This document shows, in pieces, positions 28,881-38,202 of a DNA stretch of 64,000 bases. The position numbers were made by a program, and so were the translations under genes. The notes below the pieces were generated by a model. The model worked only from the letters and a program-made list of their open reading frames with translations, was not told the DNA's origin and did not search any database. This DNA is from Gammaproteobacteria bacterium (GTDB lineage Bacteria > Pseudomonadota > Gammaproteobacteria > Steroidobacterales > Rariloculaceae). Location: NCBI GenBank assembly GCA_022826245.1, contig JAJDVG010000008.1:124001-188000 (forward strand), in the 5' to 3' direction. Each line of letters begins with the position of its first letter. The first letter of the stretch is position 1.

Positions 28881-31196
28881 TCAGAAGCGGTATCCGAACC
28901 TCAGACCGCTGGTGCGCGGCGCCTGAAACATCTTGGTGCAATTGACAAAGGTGCCAGGCGGCCCGCCTTGGGCCGCAGTACCGCAGCCGGATGCCGACTG
29001 CACAAGCTCGTCTTCGATATTGCGCACATAAACCTCGCCGAACCAGCCATTGTCGTCGGCTTCCCAGAACAGACTGAGGTTCGTACGCGAGTAGTCGTCT
29101 TGAATGTCTACTTCGAGGCCATGCGGACGAGTCTTGTACTTGGACTTGTACACGATCTGCAGCCTCGGGCTCAGCGTTCCGTTCATGACACTCCATTCGA
29201 CCGGCACCCACGAGAGGTTGACGGACCTGTCGGGCGCGTTGAGTACCGTCTCTCCCGATACATCAAGCACATTCGCGCCGCCGCGGATCGGGTCCGGCAG
29301 GTTGGGGAACTCGCCATAGTGCGCATCGAGCAGACCGAGGCCGAAATCCAGGCGGCCACCGACGTCACCGTAGAGCAGCGAAGCTTCGATTTCGATTCCC
29401 GCGATATCGACATTCGTCGCATTGACGGCGGTATTGGTAGGAATGCCGCCGATGAGGCGGACGACCGATTCAACCTTGCTGCCATAGTCATTAAGAAACG
29501 CGGCGATGCCAATTCGTCCCCGACCGTCCATGAAGGTGCCCTTGAAGCCGACTTCGAAGGCATTGACGGTTTCAGGATCATAGATGTCCAGCATGAAAAC
29601 GCCTGCTCGCGGGTTGCTACCCGGGCCGGCGCTGCCACGGTTGAAACCGCCGGCCTTGTATCCGGTGCTGAACTTCACATAGAACATCGAATTATCGCCG
29701 GCGGCGAAATCGAGCCCCACATCATAGGTCGTTTCACTCCATGAGGGGTTCGCAACCTGCGCCCTGTACGGAGGCCCGAATATCTGGCCCGTCTCTGTAA
29801 TCCAGACCCTGAAATAGCTGCCTGCGCTCGGATCCGACGCGATACCGCCCTTGTCCTTCTCGTCGTCGGTATAGCGCACGCCCGCTCTGAACGTAACCAC
29901 ATCGCTGAGGTCGTAGCTCAGGTTGCCGAAGACGGCCTGCGATTCGATCGACAGATCCCTGTCGATGAAATTGACGTTGAGATGATTACCGATAAACGGA
30001 CTAGCGGCGTACACCGGCTGGAACTGGAAGTTCCCGTTGATCTCCTCATCGAGGTAATACAGACCGGCGATCCATTGCAGAGCGCCGTCGCTGTTCGACG
30101 TCAGCCGCAACTCGGCGTTGATCGATTCGGACATCGTCGTTTCCCGAACACCGCCGTCAATGGGGACTCCGTTGAGGTACTCGTTAGTCCAGCTTCCGGT
30201 ATTGTAATTGCGCTTATGTTCGCGGGAAGCCACAAGCGCGGTCAGATCAAAGGTATCGAAGCTGGAAGTCAGCTCGAACTTGAAATTGGTATCGGAATTG
30301 TCGCGGAAGCTCTGCTGCTCGCCAGGCGGACGAAAGGCCTGCGGAAGCAGCGGAATATCGCCCGGGTCGCCGGTGATGCCCAAACCGACGTTGCACTGCG
30401 GCACATCGGACGGGCAACGCACACCCACTGCATTGTTACCGATGGCATCCTTGTTGTAGTAGTCTGCCGTAAACAACAGTGAGGTTGCGTCACCAATGTT
30501 CCAGAGCAGGTGCGCGCGAACGCCGAGATCATCCGCGTCGTTCAGGTCTTCAACGAGAGGCCCGTTGTCCAGGTATCCATCATGTTTCTGGTATGTGAAC
30601 GCCAACCTCGCGGCAAAGTTATCTGAAACCGGCAGGTTGAAGGCGCCTTGGGCGTTGGTGGTGCTGTAATTGCCCAAACCCAGTTCGAGATTGCCGCTGT
30701 AGTCATCAAAAGTCGGTTTGTTGGTGATGACGTTAACCACGCCCGTCGTGCTGTTGCGGCCATACAGGGTGCCCTGCGGCCCTCGCAGCACCTCGATCCG
30801 CTCGACGTCATAGAAATACGCCGCAACACCGGACATTCTCGGAATGTTCGCGCCATCCATGAACATCGGCGTGGTCGCATCGTCCGTGTTGCGGCGCTCA
30901 TTCTGAGAAACACCGCGAATCGCAATATATGTCGCATCGCGGGCGCCTTCGGTACCGATCGTCAGATTCGGTACGGCGTCGCCGAGACCAAGCGAATCCA
31001 GGACACCCCGTTGCTGGAGCTCATCGCCGGTAATCGCCGTCACCGAGATCGGCGCATCGGTCAGTGCTTCGGCGCGGCGGGTGGCCGTGACGATGACCTC
31101 TTCCAGTGCGTTCTGCGCGAGCGCCGCAGGGGGAACACCCATGACAAGCGCTGCTCCCACAAGCAACGCCGTTCGATTCAATCTGTTGAATTCCAC
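28881..31196 (-). CDS. TonB-dependent outer-membrane receptor
   Basis: Predicted 771-residue beta-barrel receptor. GTG 31196 is favoured: AAAGAGGT stands six bases upstream and the signal peptide then ends 'PPAALAQ'. A TonB-box-like 'LEEVIVTATRR' and plug domain ('GPQGTLYGRNSTTGVVNVIT') precede the barrel; the C terminus is 'TSGLRFGYRF' with terminal Phe, as usual for barrel proteins. The family imports large or scarce solutes with TonB energy. The plug and barrel resemble the broad group seen in sphingomonad-like and marine bacteria. The ligand cannot be assigned. Confidence 0.92.
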   Translation of the reverse strand: MEFNRLNRTALLVGAALVMGVPPAALAQNALEEVIVTATRRAEALTDAPISVTAITGDELQQRGVLDSLGLGDAVPNLTIGTEGARDATYIAIRGVSQNERRNTDDATTPMFMDGANIPRMSGVAAYFYDVERIEVLRGPQGTLYGRNSTTGVVNVITNKPTFDDYSGNLELGLGNYSTTNAQGAFNLPVSDNFAARLAFTYQKHDGYLDNGPLVEDLNDADDLGVRAHLLWNIGDATSLLFTADYYNKDAIGNNAVGVRCPSDVPQCNVGLGITGDPGDIPLLPQAFRPPGEQQSFRDNSDTNFKFELTSSFDTFDLTALVASREHKRNYNTGSWTNEYLNGVPIDGGVRETTMSESINAELRLTSNSDGALQWIAGLYYLDEEINGNFQFQPVYAASPFIGNHLNVNFIDRDLSIESQAVFGNLSYDLSDVVTFRAGVRYTDDEKDKGGIASDPSAGSYFRVWITETGQIFGPPYRAQVANPSWSETTYDVGLDFAAGDNSMFYVKFSTGYKAGGFNRGSAGPGSNPRAGVFMLDIYDPETVNAFEVGFKGTFMDGRGRIGIAAFLNDYGSKVESVVRLIGGIPTNTAVNATNVDIAGIEIEASLLYGDVGGRLDFGLGLLDAHYGEFPNLPDPIRGGANVLDVSGETVLNAPDRSVNLSWVPVEWSVMNGTLSPRLQIVYKSKYKTRPHGLEVDIQDDYSRTNLSLFWEADDNGWFGEVYVRNIEDELVQSASGCGTAAQGGPPGTFVNCTKMFQAPRTSGLRFGYRF

Positions 31197-31382
31197 AACG
31201 AAACCTCTTTTTGCGTTATTGGTTGTATGTGACAGGCCAAAGAACAAATGCCGTGCCGAACCTGCGAAGCAGTTGAAAGCTGCGTCCTGTTGCGTGCCAG
31301 CTACAGCTTGCAGCCGCATGGATTGAAGTCAACGGTAGCTTACAAAATCCGACGAAGTCAACTTTGCGGTGCGCCAATATGC

Positions 31383-31411
31383 TTGACACTGCGAGTACCC
31401 AACTCGATACT
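31383..31411 (+). promoter_or_regulatory. Sigma-70 promoter in the 365-base divergent region
   Basis: TTGACA at 31383-31388, a 17-base spacer, then GATACT at 31406-31411. It points to the cytochrome-propeller gene, giving a leader of about 143 bases. The divergent gap (31197-31561) is noticeably A/T-richer than the flanks and contains no other gene. A clear promoter for the receptor on the other strand was not found. Confidence 0.6.
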
Positions 31412-31561
31412 GGACCGTTAGATTTGTACATTAACGTCAATATGCGATTCGCATTGTCAGCAAATCTTACAATCTTTATTCGGCTACGCGCTTGAGGTCG
31501 AAACAAGCAAACTCGACGATACGAACAAAGTAACAACACACTCCATAAAGAGGGACGCGCC

Positions 31562-33385
31562 ATGAGACCGACATTCTGGTTAGCGCTTTGCAGCGTTGCG
31601 CTGACGGCGGCCTGCGACAGCCAAATGTCCACAGACAGCGATACCGCCAACGACGATACGCGCCCACCGGTCGACCTGACCGACCTTCAGGCGACGCTCG
31701 AGCGCGGGTCCGAACTCTATACAGGAAGCGGCGCCTGTGCCGACTGTCACGGCGATCGCGGCGAAGGCATAGACGGGCCTTCGCTCACATTCGGGCCAAG
31801 CGCATACGACATCTACTATCAGCTCAACACGAACCCCGAGATGGCCGAGTCCCGCGATGACATGCGGGCAAGCAACGATGAAATCGTCGCTCTGGCCGCT
31901 TACGTGCTCGATCTGACAGGCGGCAGTGTTACGGCCGAAGTCATCGCCGAGAATGTGAACTCCGTGGCCAACGCGCGCGAGTTCGAGGAATTCATCCCCG
32001 AGACCTACCTGCTTTCGGCGTACGATCGGGGGATCGCGGTCATAGAAGACCAGGACGAGGCGCTCAGCGGCTGGCAGCGCCGCTCGCAGACCGGCAACAT
32101 CATGCGCAGCTTCCAGAGCCAGGTCGTCGCGACCTGGGATCCGGGCGAGCCGAAGTTCGAACCCGAACCGGGCAAGGTCTACTTCTACGAGAACACCGGC
32201 GCCAACAGGCCGCCCGGATACGAACAGGAAGGCGCACCCTCGAACAGCGTCATCGTCGGCGATGCGGCGACGAAGGAAGTCATCGCCTCATACCAGTTCC
32301 CGCCGGAGTTGCGCACCTCGATGCACGCGACGGCTGTGACGCCCGACGGCCGCTACGTCTACATTCCGGGACCGCGGCCGCTGCTCGAAGGTGAAACGCA
32401 GCAGACGACCTCGGGCACGCAACTGCGTTATGCCATTCCCGGTCTCGACAGCTCCGCGACGATCATCAAGGCGGATGCGCTGACACTGCAGCCCGTCGAG
32501 CAGGTCGTCGTCGGTGGCAGAATGCACCACGCACAGATATTCCAGGACCGCTACATGCTCGTCGACACCTTCGGACGCGAAGACGACGGGCTCGACGTGT
32601 TCCTGATGGATCCCGAGACGAACGAGATCATCGGCGGCGTGCGCGACGAGGAACTCGGCGGATCGACCTACACCGCGTTCACCGACAACGAACTCATCTA
32701 CATCCTCATGGAGCCCGCCGGTTACGGGAGCAGCACGGCCGGCGGGTATCTCGCGGCGCTCCGCTACAACCAGGGCGAGTACACGGCGCTGCGTTCATTC
32801 TGGGTCGCGGTGCTCGACCCCGAGACCTGGGAGGTCGTGCGGGAGTATCCCTACCGAGGATTTCGCTCGAGCTGGATCACGATCGATTCGGCGAGCGAGT
32901 ACATGTACGTGCCGGCAAGCGCGAACGCGTATGTCAACAAGATCAACCTTGCCACGGGCGCGACGGTTTGGACGACACCCACCGGCACCGGGCCCTATGG
33001 CGCAACGCTGAACGCCGACGAGTCCGAACTCTGGGTAGCGGACAAGGGCGAGACGACCGGCATGTTCGGCCGCACGCTCACTGTCGTCGACGTGGTGTCC
33101 GGCCGCCCGATCGACACGCTCTTCGCCGGTTACCAGATCGACCACGTGCTGTTGTCGCCAAACGGGCGCGAGATCTGGGGCACCAGCAACAAGGACGGCC
33201 AGGTCTATGTCTGGGATGCCGAAACGCGCGAACAGACCCATGTGATCGACATGCCGAACTTCGGTGACGCTCACGGGCTCGTCTTCGTCTGGTACGACGA
33301 TGACGGCGTCGCTCGCGTCGTTCGCGATCAGGGCGGGTTCCACAGCGGCATCAATCCCACACTGGGCCGGCCACTGGAATACTGA
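31562..33385 (+). CDS. Lipoprotein with monoheme cytochrome c and beta-propeller
   Basis: Predicted 607-residue lipoprotein (lipobox 'LTAAC'). Residues about 48-125 form a c-type cytochrome domain with 'CADCHGDRGEG' and a distal Met candidate. From about residue 210 a YVTN/NosZ-like propeller follows, with repeated units such as 'VTPDGRYVYIPGP' and 'LLSPNGREIWGTSNKDGQVY'. The pattern suits a periplasmic redox sensor or dehydrogenase. Divergent from the TonB receptor and separated by 124 bases from the dehalogenase homologue on the same strand. Confidence 0.8.
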   Translation: MRPTFWLALCSVALTAACDSQMSTDSDTANDDTRPPVDLTDLQATLERGSELYTGSGACADCHGDRGEGIDGPSLTFGPSAYDIYYQLNTNPEMAESRDDMRASNDEIVALAAYVLDLTGGSVTAEVIAENVNSVANAREFEEFIPETYLLSAYDRGIAVIEDQDEALSGWQRRSQTGNIMRSFQSQVVATWDPGEPKFEPEPGKVYFYENTGANRPPGYEQEGAPSNSVIVGDAATKEVIASYQFPPELRTSMHATAVTPDGRYVYIPGPRPLLEGETQQTTSGTQLRYAIPGLDSSATIIKADALTLQPVEQVVVGGRMHHAQIFQDRYMLVDTFGREDDGLDVFLMDPETNEIIGGVRDEELGGSTYTAFTDNELIYILMEPAGYGSSTAGGYLAALRYNQGEYTALRSFWVAVLDPETWEVVREYPYRGFRSSWITIDSASEYMYVPASANAYVNKINLATGATVWTTPTGTGPYGATLNADESELWVADKGETTGMFGRTLTVVDVVSGRPIDTLFAGYQIDHVLLSPNGREIWGTSNKDGQVYVWDAETREQTHVIDMPNFGDAHGLVFVWYDDDGVARVVRDQGGFHSGINPTLGRPLEY

Positions 33386-33509
33386 AAGAACGTGGGCGCG
33401 AACGGAGGCGCGCCCGCGACAGACCCTTCGCGAGTGACGGCACGGCGCGGCTGTTCCCCGCGGTTCGCCTGTCGACCACCCGGACTTGCATGAATTCATT
33501 GGAAGCAAT

Positions 33510-36047
33510 ATGGCACTCCTAAGAGAAGAAAACTCGAGGCGCCCGTTTCATTTCGGACCGTATCCCTTTGAAACACTGGCGCGAAATCCCGAAATCGAAG
33601 CGCAGGAAGCAGGCAGCGCCGCGCAGCCACAGTCTGCCCTCGACGACACCGGGAATGAGCTCGCAAGAATCGCCCGCATCTACGCGAACCGATTCCTGAG
33701 TTTGCGAGACGGCGATGTAGAACACGGCAGAGCCGCGGTCCCCGAGGATCTCGCCAGGCGCAGCATGGACGTCAAGGGGCTTTGCCTGTTCCTCGACGCC
33801 GCCCATGTCGGCATATGCAAGGTTCCCGCGAGCGCCTGGTACGCGAACCGGGAAAGGGCCGATCAGCAATACGGCGTCGTGATCGTCGTCGAAGACGGCC
33901 GCATGCCCGAGCAGGGCGAGATGGCGCATCAGTGGCTAGACGGCGCAGCCAAGGACATCAGCCGGATGCGCGGTACCGAGATCGCCGTGAGTCTCGCAGC
34001 CTACGTTCGAACCCTGGGGTTTTCCGCGACGGTACAGACAGCCCATGAAACGGACGTCGATCTCGACAAGCTGGCCGTCCTTTCCGGGGTTGCGGCCCGT
34101 CGCGGCGACGACATTGTCAGCCCTTACCTCGGGGATGGGATCACCGTTGCGGCGGTAACGACGGAGTATCCGCTCGCGGTGGATCAGCCGCTCGCATCGA
34201 ACAAGCCGGCGAACAGGGGGTTCCGCTACTGGCGCGGCATCAATGGCGCCCTGTCCGGACGGGAACGTAACCGTCGCGCACGCCGGCCATTGCACATGAG
34301 CCGCTACCCCATGGAGCAGGTGAAGCGGGTAGACCGACCCACCACGTTGATTATCGATGACGAAGTACCGCGCGTACCCAAACGCGCCGATGGCTTCGCC
34401 CGCGCGACGATGGGGGACTTCGGCAAGAAGGCGAAGGCAGCGGGCTTCAATGGAATGATGAAATCTCCCCACAACACGGGAATCATGGCGCCGTTGCCCT
34501 TGATGGTGCCGTACCAGGATGGCGAGGTTGCCGATTCCATTTCGGCTGACTGCGGCGACCCGGCCAAGAACGCCAGGGCCATCCGATCGCTGGCCTATCA
34601 CATGGGCGCCGACCTGGTCGGTATCTGCGAAGTACCGGATTACGCCTGGTACTCGCACAAGAGCGACGGTGAACCTATCGAGCCCTACCATCGCTACGCG
34701 ATCTGCATGCTGATCGATCAGGGATACGAAACGATGGAGGGCGCGAGCGGCGATGACTGGATATCCGCCGCGCAGTCCATGCGCGCTTACACGCGCGGCG
34801 GTGAGATTGCAGGCGTCATGGGCGAGTTCGTCCGCGGGCTGGGGTTTCCGGCGCGCGCGCAAACGGCCGCCGACGGCGATGTGCAGCAGATCCCCCTGTT
34901 GCTCTGGGCGGGCCTCGGCGAACTGAGCCGGATCGGCGAGCTGGTACTCAACCCCTATGTCGGGCCGCGCTTCAAGTCCGTCGTGCTGACGACGGACCTG
35001 CCGATGGAAATCGACAAACCCATCGATTTCGGGCTGCAGTATTTTTGCTCGAACTGCCTGAAGTGTTCGCGTGAATGTCCGGTCAATGCCATGTCGTTCG
35101 GCGACAAGGTGATGTTCAACGGCTATGAAATGTGGAAGCCGGATATCGAACGCTGTGTCAGCTATCGCCTGACGAACCACAAGGGATCCATGTGCGGACG
35201 ATGCATGAAGATGTGTCCGTTGAACAAGATTCCCAGCGTCGATGGGCCGCTCGTGCACCGCATCGGCACGTGGCTCGGCGTCAACGCCCGTTGGCTGAAG
35301 CCCGTCCTCGTGCCGCTCGCCGTCTATTTCGATGACAAACTCGGCTACGGGAAGCGCAATCCGAACAAGAAGTGGTGGGTGGACATGGAACTCGTCGACG
35401 GCGCCGGCCAGCCGCCTGCCAAGGGCTCCAACGAGCGCGACCTGGATCTTGGCGACCTGACGAAAAGAGCAAGCAAGCAGAAGATCGCGTACTACCCGGC
35501 CAACGTGATGCCGCCGCCGGATGCCGACGACGCCTTTCCCGCGGACCGCAAGGCCGCCATCGCCATCGTCAAAGACATGGAGACACCGGCGCAGGCGCGC
35601 GCGCGTGTCGCGGCCGGCGGTCCGACACCGGCGATGTATTTCGCGCCTCGGCAGCAATCGTCCGATCGGGAAGCTGCAATACCGCACGCGGCGCCTGCTG
35701 TCGCAAGCGGACCGCCCGCGGGCCTCGGTCGATGGCAACTCTCACTCAAGACACCGATGGGCGAGCGTACGCCCCTCATCGAGATCGTGGAATCCGGCTC
35801 GGGTTGCGCCGGCACGGTCACCGACGAAACGGGCACCCGCGAACTATTCGATGTGAACGCCCACGGCAACGAGCTTGAGTTCTCAGCCGAAGTGAAGTCG
35901 CCGATGGGCAAGATGAAACTCAGGTTCATGGCCTCGATCAGCGGCGACAGCCTGACCGGCAAGGTCAAGACCCCCATGGGCAAGAACCCGTTCGGCGGCG
36001 AACGACTCCCGGCTGCGGAAATGGAGACCGCAGAGGCGGCCGGCTAG
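33510..36047 (+). CDS. Soluble reductive-dehalogenase-like protein with duplicated core
   Basis: Predicted 845-residue corrinoid/iron-sulfur protein without Tat signal. Two 4Fe-4S motifs are present: 'CSNCLKCSRECP' from residue 513, and Cys549 plus 'CGRCMKMCP'. Residues about 70-240 and 355-505 are copies of one domain: 'HVGICKVPASAWY' matches 'LVGICEVPDYAWY', and 'VRTLGFSATVQTA' matches 'VRGLGFPARAQTA'. That duplication is known for respiration-independent dehalogenases such as NpRdhA and BhbA. The last 108 residues are a separate small beta domain ('RWQLSLKTPMGER'), in place of the reductase module of BhbA. GGAAG supports ATG 33510. The substrate is unknown, and no rdhB-type anchor is nearby. 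Confidence 0.8.
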   Translation: MALLREENSRRPFHFGPYPFETLARNPEIEAQEAGSAAQPQSALDDTGNELARIARIYANRFLSLRDGDVEHGRAAVPEDLARRSMDVKGLCLFLDAAHVGICKVPASAWYANRERADQQYGVVIVVEDGRMPEQGEMAHQWLDGAAKDISRMRGTEIAVSLAAYVRTLGFSATVQTAHETDVDLDKLAVLSGVAARRGDDIVSPYLGDGITVAAVTTEYPLAVDQPLASNKPANRGFRYWRGINGALSGRERNRRARRPLHMSRYPMEQVKRVDRPTTLIIDDEVPRVPKRADGFARATMGDFGKKAKAAGFNGMMKSPHNTGIMAPLPLMVPYQDGEVADSISADCGDPAKNARAIRSLAYHMGADLVGICEVPDYAWYSHKSDGEPIEPYHRYAICMLIDQGYETMEGASGDDWISAAQSMRAYTRGGEIAGVMGEFVRGLGFPARAQTAADGDVQQIPLLLWAGLGELSRIGELVLNPYVGPRFKSVVLTTDLPMEIDKPIDFGLQYFCSNCLKCSRECPVNAMSFGDKVMFNGYEMWKPDIERCVSYRLTNHKGSMCGRCMKMCPLNKIPSVDGPLVHRIGTWLGVNARWLKPVLVPLAVYFDDKLGYGKRNPNKKWWVDMELVDGAGQPPAKGSNERDLDLGDLTKRASKQKIAYYPANVMPPPDADDAFPADRKAAIAIVKDMETPAQARARVAAGGPTPAMYFAPRQQSSDREAAIPHAAPAVASGPPAGLGRWQLSLKTPMGERTPLIEIVESGSGCAGTVTDETGTRELFDVNAHGNELEFSAEVKSPMGKMKLRFMASISGDSLTGKVKTPMGKNPFGGERLPAAEMETAEAAG

Positions 36048-36142
36048 CCCGGGCATTGATGCGTTCGCCTCAACCGAGCCGACGCTTGAAAAGGAACGAT
36101 CAAAGCCAACGTTACTGCTGAAGCGACTCTGCTGGGTACAAA

Positions 36143-37069
36143 CTAGAAAAGGAGCTTCTTCTTGATTTCGGTTGGAGTTGTTTGTGCCGTTGGTACAAAA
36201 GGAATTTCACAACCTGCGCCCTTGATTCGCGAGGATATCTGCTCCCAATTCTCATAAACGAGGCCGGGCTTCGAGAATGGATTCACGGGGATATCGTCGT
36301 AAATGCGCGCGGCGGTCAGGAGACCTGAATCGTCGTAATCGTAAACGGCCAGCCCGGCGGTGCTGCGTTCGAATTGAATGCTTCCCCAGCTATCGAGATT
36401 CTCTTCGATCGCGCAGGTCGTCCTGTCGCTGGTGACTGTTGCCAACTGTAGTGGAACGCCACCGTCCTCTGCCATCGCGATCGCATAAAACGTAACCAGC
36501 TTGCATCCCCGGTAGGGCACGCTCGGCACGCCCATGAGGTACCCTCCCGGCGCGAAGAGCTTCCAGACATCGAAATCCGCGGCCGCAATACTGTCCAGGT
36601 AGGTCTGCACCGGCGCAGGAATTTCATCGATCAAGCCTGGATCGGCGGGGAGCATCGCTGCACGCAGGAACTCGTGTTTGCCGGAAAGAAACCCGTAGCT
36701 GTAGTAAAGGCGAATGGCGCGAATGCCGCTCACCCCCAGATCAGTCACCGCGGCGAACATGATCGGTCGCGGCACGGGCGGTATGGGAGCCTGAATCCCG
36801 ACCTCCTGAACCACCCGCTCGGGCGATCTCGTTTCCTTGACCTGCCGCAGGCCGTCGATCGACGCTCCGAGGCTTTCCAGCCACGCCAACTCCTCTGCGA
36901 GGAATTTCGCCACGGCATTGCGACCAGCGACTGCCCCGCTGCGCGGCGCATCTATATTGGGTTCGCCCTCAAAGGCATCGAGAATGGCAGAGAAATTCCC
37001 TGCAAGCAGTTGGTCGTAGAAATCCAATACGGCAACATCGGCATGATGGGCCAGGCTCTGTTGTGTCAT
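36143..37069 (-). CDS. Protein with two tandem SnoaL/NTF2-like domains
   Basis: Predicted 308-residue cytosolic protein. The first half ('VLDFYDQLLAGNFSAILDAF' with 'AVAGRNAVAKFLAEEL') and the second half ('VQTYLDSIAAADFDVWKLFA') each look like SnoaL/NTF2 cone folds. Such domains bind small hydrophobic ligands, as isomerases, cyclases or simple binding proteins. No catalytic residue can be assigned. Last gene of a minus-strand run with DUF6152, the partner protein and a heme-propeller protein. Convergent with the dehalogenase homologue. Confidence 0.55.
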   Translation of the reverse strand: MTQQSLAHHADVAVLDFYDQLLAGNFSAILDAFEGEPNIDAPRSGAVAGRNAVAKFLAEELAWLESLGASIDGLRQVKETRSPERVVQEVGIQAPIPPVPRPIMFAAVTDLGVSGIRAIRLYYSYGFLSGKHEFLRAAMLPADPGLIDEIPAPVQTYLDSIAAADFDVWKLFAPGGYLMGVPSVPYRGCKLVTFYAIAMAEDGGVPLQLATVTSDRTTCAIEENLDSWGSIQFERSTAGLAVYDYDDSGLLTAARIYDDIPVNPFSKPGLVYENWEQISSRIKGAGCEIPFVPTAQTTPTEIKKKLLF

Positions 37070-37107
37070 TCAGGTTTCCCTCCCGGCGGGTCGCGCACGC
37101 CCGGTTG

Positions 37108-37497
37108 TCAGTCGATCGAGTCTGCCTCGTAGCCCACGCCTTCCCAGCCGTCGGCGGGTCGTACGATGGTGAATATCTGGAGCCGATTGCTGCCGTCTTT
37201 CGCACGTCTCCCGGTAACGACGACCTCATCGCCAACCCGAAGGTCGTCATGCTTCCAGCCGCGTCTGTCCAGGATATTGCGGGGGTAGGTCTCCGCCTCC
37301 CAGAGTTCCTTGGCGCCTTGCTCGTTCGTGGTCTCGAAGTAGACCCGGCTGTGAGGGTTCTGATACCAGACTTCCGTAACGGTTCCCGCCACCTCGGTAA
37401 CGGTTTCGACATCGTATTGCGAGACGAATGAATGATGCGCCTGAAGGGAAGTCGTCCCAAGCAATCCAATCAATACTGCCAACAGGTTTCTGACCAT
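37108..37497 (-). CDS. DUF6152 family periplasmic protein
   Basis: Predicted 129-residue secreted protein. Signal peptide cleavage after 'SLQA' leaves HHSFVSQYD, and 'YQNPHSRVYFE' follows. 'NILDRRGWKHDDLRVGDEVV' is the region after the NPH motif shared by the other copies. It starts 18 bases after the stop of a partner-family gene on the same strand, the third separate example of this pair. Confidence 0.85.
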   Translation of the reverse strand: MVRNLLAVLIGLLGTTSLQAHHSFVSQYDVETVTEVAGTVTEVWYQNPHSRVYFETTNEQGAKELWEAETYPRNILDRRGWKHDDLRVGDEVVVTGRRAKDGSNRLQIFTIVRPADGWEGVGYEADSID

Positions 37498-37515
37498 TGC
37501 GGAGTCCTCGTGTTT

Positions 37516-38181
37516 CTATTGCGCGCCTGGCAACAGGTGTGGCCGAACGATGCACTCGTAGTACTGGATGTCTTCTTCGATGCGGCGATATCGTTTCATG
37601 ACCGTCCACGGCTCCCGGTAGTAGTTGGGATCGTCGATCGTGATTTCGACGACCAATCGATCGCCATTCTCTTCCAGGCTGTAGCGTTCCACCAGGTGCA
37701 GGTCCGATGTGTACGGAAAGCCCTGTGGGCGAAAGAGTCCACCGTCCTCCATGCCAACAGTGTCCACGACCAGGGTGTCACCGTCCCACCAGCCGATACT
37801 GTGGCCGATCACTGTCGGGAAGGCGTCTTCGGGATGAGGCCGTCCATCCATGAATATCCGGCGAACCTGGTGCTCATACTCGTAGAGGAAAACGATTCGA
37901 TCTTCCTCCTGAATGATCTCATGCGGGAAGGGTCCGGAAATGATACGGCCCAGCGCAATGAGGCAACGATGGGCCGGGTCGTTCTCCGGTGCGGCCGCCC
38001 AGGCGTCCTGGGCGGCTCTGCCGGCATCGTTGAAGGGCGGCTCGGTTGGCCAGCCCTCCGTAGCCCACGCCTCCGAGTCCCAGATCCCCGAGAGATCCGG
38101 AGCTGCCTCTTGCGCGCTCGCTTGCAGGCTGCCCAGGAGAACGCAAGCGGCCAGGGCAATAAGCTTGTCTCTTGCTTTCAT
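37516..38181 (-). CDS. Secreted DUF6152-partner-family protein (short form)
   Basis: Predicted 221-residue exported protein with a signal peptide ending near ASAQE. It has 'PDLSGIWDSEAW', first conserved Cys (RCLIAL), 'RRIFMDGRPHPED', 'GWWDGDTLVVDTVGM' and final 'YYECIVRP'. It is the short version of the domain in the 327-333 residue relatives. Situated between the heme-propeller gene upstream and DUF6152 downstream; spacings of 21 and 18 bases indicate an operon. Confidence 0.82.
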   Translation of the reverse strand: MKARDKLIALAACVLLGSLQASAQEAAPDLSGIWDSEAWATEGWPTEPPFNDAGRAAQDAWAAAPENDPAHRCLIALGRIISGPFPHEIIQEEDRIVFLYEYEHQVRRIFMDGRPHPEDAFPTVIGHSIGWWDGDTLVVDTVGMEDGGLFRPQGFPYTSDLHLVERYSLEENGDRLVVEITIDDPNYYREPWTVMKRYRRIEEDIQYYECIVRPHLLPGAQ

Positions 38182-38202
38182 GAACAGGGTCGTTGCTCTC
38201 TC

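Noticed and set aside
33510-36047. Epoxyqueuosine reductase (QueG)
   Set aside because: QueG is about 350-390 residues with one cobalamin domain. This protein is 845 residues with a duplicated domain and an extra C-terminal domain.
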